64,000 nucleotides of DNA from Yimella lutea (GTDB lineage: Bacteria; Actinomycetota; Actinomycetes; Actinomycetales; Dermatophilaceae): NCBI RefSeq assembly GCF_006715095.1, contig NZ_VFMO01000001.1, positions 1,426,001-1,490,000 on the forward strand, given 5' to 3'. Below are positions 61,496-64,000 of this stretch, piece by piece. Below the pieces are notes generated by a model. The model worked only from the letters and a program-made list of their open reading frames with translations. It was not told the origin of the DNA and made no database searches. Within the stretch, counting starts at the first letter, position 1. Each line of letters begins with the position of its first letter. The translations under genes were made by a program, and so were the position numbers.

Positions 61496-61912
61496 TCAGG
61501 CCTGGGAAAGGCCGGTGACGTCCGGGCGATCCTCGGGTGCGTTCACCAGGGAGTAGGCGGCCCGCGTGAGGTAATCGCGCAGCAGGTTCTCCAGTGCGGG
61601 TTCGAGGTCGAGCGTGTCGACCGCGTTCATCATGTGCAGCAACCAGCGGTCGCGCTGGGCCGGAGTGATCACGAACGGCATGTGCCGCATCCGAAGCCGT
61701 GGGTGGCCGCGCTGCTGCGAGTAGGTGGTGGGACCGCCCCAATACTGTTCGAGGAACATGCGCAGCCGCACCTCGGCGGGGCCGAGATCCTCCTCGGGGT
61801 ACATCGCGCGCAACTCCGGGTCGTCCGCGACACCCTTGTAGAACTCGTGCACGAGCTTGTGGAAGGTGGCTTCGCCACCCATGAGTTCGTAGTACGTCGT
61901 CTGCTCGGTCAC
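61496..61912 (-). CDS. Group II truncated hemoglobin
   Basis: 138 residues. YYELMGGEATFHKLVHEFYKGV, MYPEED, YWGGPTTYSQQRGHPRLRMRHMPF (heme-proximal His in this block) and WLLHMMNAV are features of GlbO-type trHbII proteins, which bind O2 or detoxify NO/peroxide. GTG start with AAGACT 6 nt upstream (minus strand, 61919-61924). A perfect 14-bp palindrome lies just upstream of it. Confidence 0.92.
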   Translation of the reverse strand: MTEQTTYYELMGGEATFHKLVHEFYKGVADDPELRAMYPEEDLGPAEVRLRMFLEQYWGGPTTYSQQRGHPRLRMRHMPFVITPAQRDRWLLHMMNAVDTLDLEPALENLLRDYLTRAAYSLVNAPEDRPDVTGLSQA

Positions 61913-61925
61913 GCCGCCAGTCTTT

Positions 61926-61939
61926 CAAACCGCGGTTTG
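61926..61939. promoter_or_regulatory. Perfect palindrome upstream of the globin gene
   Basis: CAAACCGCGGTTTG, 14 bp, lies in the 53-bp gap between mscS (stop at 61966, minus strand) and the globin start, one base behind the -10 box on the minus strand. A dimeric repressor or activator site is the simplest reading. Confidence 0.5.
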
Positions 61940-61965
61940 CGATCCCGCAGGGGAGGCAGTACGGC

Positions 61966-62877
61966 TCAGATACCGGCACCCGCCGAGTACGGCGGCAGCG
62001 CAGGACCGCGGATGCCGGCTGCGTCCAAGGCGTTCTTACTGCGCTCGCGCACCTCACGGGACAGCGCGTACTGTTCGCCCGGCACGGTCTTGGCGATGAT
62101 CCGTAGCGTCACGACGCCACCGCTGACGGACTCGACACCCGCGACCTGCGGTTCCTCGAGCAACACCTCTTTCCACGGGGATTCGTCGTCGATGGTGCGG
62201 GTGACGGTGCGCAGGGTGTCGAGAGCCTTCTCCACCGGCTGGTCGTAGGCGATCGGGATGTCGATGAGTGCGACGGCCCAGCCCTGAGACTTGTTGCCGA
62301 TACGGATGATCTCGCCGTTGCGGACGTACCAGACGACACCGGCCGCGTCGCGCAGCCGGGTCACTCGCAGCGTGACCTCCTCGACCGTGCCGATCGCCTC
62401 ACCGGTGTCGATCACGTCGCCGACTCCGTACTGGTCCTCCATGATCATGAAGATCCCGGACAGGAAATCCTTCACCAGGCTCTGTGCCCCGAAGCCGAGG
62501 GCGACACCACCGATGCCGGCCGAGGTCAGCAGGGGAGCGAGCGGCACGCCCAACTCGGCCATGATCGTCAGCGCGGCGATCGTGAAGATGAGGACTGTCG
62601 AGATCGATCGCAACAGTGAACCGACCGTCGCCGCGCGTTGTTTGCGTCGCTCGTTGTCCAGGCCGGTGGCCTGCCGCAGCACCCGCGTCGCGCGTCCGCT
62701 CGTGACCCGTTCGGCCGATCGCTGCTCCATCATCGCGATCACCTTGCGGATCGCGCGGTGCACGACCCAGCGCAGGAACAGCGCGATCACGACGATCCCG
62801 GCGATCATCAAGGGAGTGCCGAGGAGCCGGTCCCAGATGGTGACCGGCAGTTGGTCGCTCACGGTGAAGTCGGGCAT
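61966..62877 (-). CDS. Small-conductance mechanosensitive channel (MscS family)
   Basis: 303 residues. Three membrane segments, the pore helix TM3 LLTSAGIGGVALGFGAQSLVKDFLSGIF, then GDVIDTGEAIGTVEEVTLRVTRLRD and YVRNGEI of the cytosolic beta domain. It releases solutes on hypo-osmotic shock. ATG 62877 is chosen because an AAACTT -10-like box lies 6 nt upstream, mirroring the divergent malQ promoter; the frame is open 10 codons further up. Confidence 0.93.
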   Translation of the reverse strand: MPDFTVSDQLPVTIWDRLLGTPLMIAGIVVIALFLRWVVHRAIRKVIAMMEQRSAERVTSGRATRVLRQATGLDNERRKQRAATVGSLLRSISTVLIFTIAALTIMAELGVPLAPLLTSAGIGGVALGFGAQSLVKDFLSGIFMIMEDQYGVGDVIDTGEAIGTVEEVTLRVTRLRDAAGVVWYVRNGEIIRIGNKSQGWAVALIDIPIAYDQPVEKALDTLRTVTRTIDDESPWKEVLLEEPQVAGVESVSGGVVTLRIIAKTVPGEQYALSREVRERSKNALDAAGIRGPALPPYSAGAGI

Positions 62878-62882
62878 GTGGC

Positions 62883-62941
62883 CAAGTTTCGCAGGAGGGC
62901 GAGACAAGGTTCGTCAGGCTCCGCCGGGCGTGCGAAACTTG
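62883..62941. promoter_or_regulatory. Mirror-image promoter boxes of mscS and malQ
   Basis: The 11-mer TGCGAAACTTG occurs on the plus strand at 62931-62941 and, inverted, at 62883-62893. In both directions it is followed by 5 nt and then the ATG, so the same -10 box (AAACTT) serves each gene at the same distance. Confidence 0.6.
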
Positions 62942-62946
62942 CGGCC

Positions 62947-64000
62947 ATGTCCGACGCCCCGTCCAGCACGCTCATCGACCTCGCCCGCGCCTACGGCGTC
63001 GCCACCGACTACTGGGACTGGAAGGGCAACCACGTCCAGGTGTCCGCCCACACCATCAGCACCGTGCTGAGCGTGTTCGACGTGGACGCATCCGACGAAC
63101 AGTCCGCCCGGGCAGCGCTTGCCCAGCGCGAACTCGAGCCGTGGCGCCGCGTCGTCCCACGTGTGATCGTCCTGCGCGAAGGCTGGACGCCGTGGGTCGC
63201 GTTGCATGCAGCCGACGGGGCGCCCAGCGAGGCAAGGCTGCGGTTGGAGGACGGGCGCACTCGAGAGGTCGCCGTCGTCGAACGGTTCGTCGAACCGCGC
63301 GAGATCGACGGCGAGATGGTCGCCGAGACCACGATCGAACTGCCCGGCGACCTGCCGCTCGGTTATCACGAACTGATCGTGTCGGTCGGACAGAAGCCGG
63401 TGGACGACGCAGCGCCCGCCGCGGAGTCCGTAGCGACGACCGACGGGGCGAAGGCCACACCCCGCCCGACGCAGGAGCACCGCGCGCCGGTGATCGTGAC
63501 GCCGGAGAAGGTCAGCCTGCCGGCCGCGCTGGAGAACGACAGCGTGTGGGGTCTGATGACCCAGCTGTACACCGTGCGTTCCGAGCGTTCGTGGGGCATC
63601 GGCGACGCCGCCGACCTCGCCGAACTCGGTACCTGGGGCGCTCGCCAGGGTGCCGACTTCGCACTGATCAACCCGGTGCACGCCGCCGAACCGGTCGCGA
63701 CGATGGAGCCCTCGCCGTACCTGCCGACCTCGCGCCGCTTCGTCAACCCGATGTACATCCGGGTCGAGGAAGTACCGGAGATCGGTTACCTGTCCGCAGC
63801 CGAACACCAACTCGTGGAGTGGCACAGCGACGACGCCCGCCGGTTGAACAAGCTCGCTCAGCTCGACCGTGACGGCTCCTGGGAGGCCAAGCGGGCCGCC
63901 CTGCGGATGATCTTCCGTACCGAACGCACGCACCGCCGCGCTCGCGAGTTCGAGGAGTTCGTGACCCGCGAGGGCCAGGGCCTCATCGATTTCGCCACCT
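62947..64000 (+). CDS. malQ: 4-alpha-glucanotransferase (3' end outside window)
   Basis: 351 residues are visible; the frame is still open at the window end. It transfers maltooligosyl units between glucans. The N-terminal extra domain typical of actinobacterial MalQ (residues 1-190) precedes WGLMTQLYTVRSERSWGIGD, ADFALINPVHA and EPSPYLPTSRRFVNPMYI, the start of the GH77 barrel. AAACTT (62935-62940) is 6 nt before the ATG. The catalytic Asp/Glu lie beyond the window. Confidence 0.92.
   Translation, partial: MSDAPSSTLIDLARAYGVATDYWDWKGNHVQVSAHTISTVLSVFDVDASDEQSARAALAQRELEPWRRVVPRVIVLREGWTPWVALHAADGAPSEARLRLEDGRTREVAVVERFVEPREIDGEMVAETTIELPGDLPLGYHELIVSVGQKPVDDAAPAAESVATTDGAKATPRPTQEHRAPVIVTPEKVSLPAALENDSVWGLMTQLYTVRSERSWGIGDAADLAELGTWGARQGADFALINPVHAAEPVATMEPSPYLPTSRRFVNPMYIRVEEVPEIGYLSAAEHQLVEWHSDDARRLNKLAQLDRDGSWEAKRAALRMIFRTERTHRRAREFEEFVTREGQGLIDFAT

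Overview
The window is a GC-rich chromosome segment of an actinobacterium, most likely a member of the Micrococcales (Dermacoccaceae or Dermatophilaceae type; genus not resolved). Grounds: gene content and order (cysteine desulfurase-mnmA, ligA, gatCAB, ilvBN-ilvC-leuB-ilvE-cimA, murI-MBL-rph-rdgB, orn), DUF222/HNH and DUF402 proteins, frequent GTG/TTG starts, and a very common promoter layout in which a TAnnnT -10 box sits 6-7 nt before the start codon, implying many leaderless mRNAs. No phage, insertion sequence, CRISPR array or rRNA operon was seen.

Layout. 1-20 kb: a partial proline iminopeptidase-like hydrolase, low-complexity lipoproteins, sulfur transfer to tRNA (cysteine desulfurase plus mnmA), a tandem pair of septum-formation-domain lipoproteins, a MetE-like protein, ligA, small stress/modification enzymes, an unusual zinc-ribbon SDR protein, and the gatCAB amidotransferase. 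20.2-28.5 kb: branched-chain amino acid synthesis, ilvB-ilvN-ilvC, leuB, ilvE and cimA. Two transcription units here (ilvB and cimA) begin with a short leader peptide rich in Ile/Leu/Val followed by an intrinsic terminator. Both leaders are predicted to be leaderless, with the same promoter geometry, so this looks like a coordinated attenuation system. ilvB also carries a perfect 13-bp inverted repeat at its promoter.

28.6-36.9 kb: a DNA-glycosylase-annotated family protein, an SGNH hydrolase, an FAH-fold enzyme, murI-MBL phosphodiesterase-LD-carboxypeptidase-rph-rdgB, then a small decayed fragment of cytochrome oxidase subunit I (ctaD) next to tRNA-Leu, a peroxiredoxin, and DUF3618 and GroES-like genes. 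37-50 kb: threonine catabolism (tdh-kbl), tRNA-Lys, a YihY/BrkB membrane protein, tRNA-His, orn, a PrsW protease, tRNA-Arg, a tandem pair of dynamin-like GTPases, an SSB paralogue, ettA and a DUF402 protein.

50-57 kb is the accessory and eroded part: acetyltransferases, a methyltransferase, a DUF222/HNH protein, a frameshifted MerR remnant, a TetR/membrane-protein operon with an ordered array of CTCA/TGAG half-sites, and the broken N-terminus of an oleate hydratase gene. 57-64 kb returns to housekeeping: two thioesterases, a GH13 alpha-glucosidase, a group II truncated globin, an MscS channel and the start of malQ. The mscS/malQ divergent pair is controlled by mirror-image copies of the same 11-bp box.

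All identifications are by reading motifs; no database search was run. Start codons were chosen from Shine-Dalgarno sites, -10 spacing, overlaps and family N-termini.
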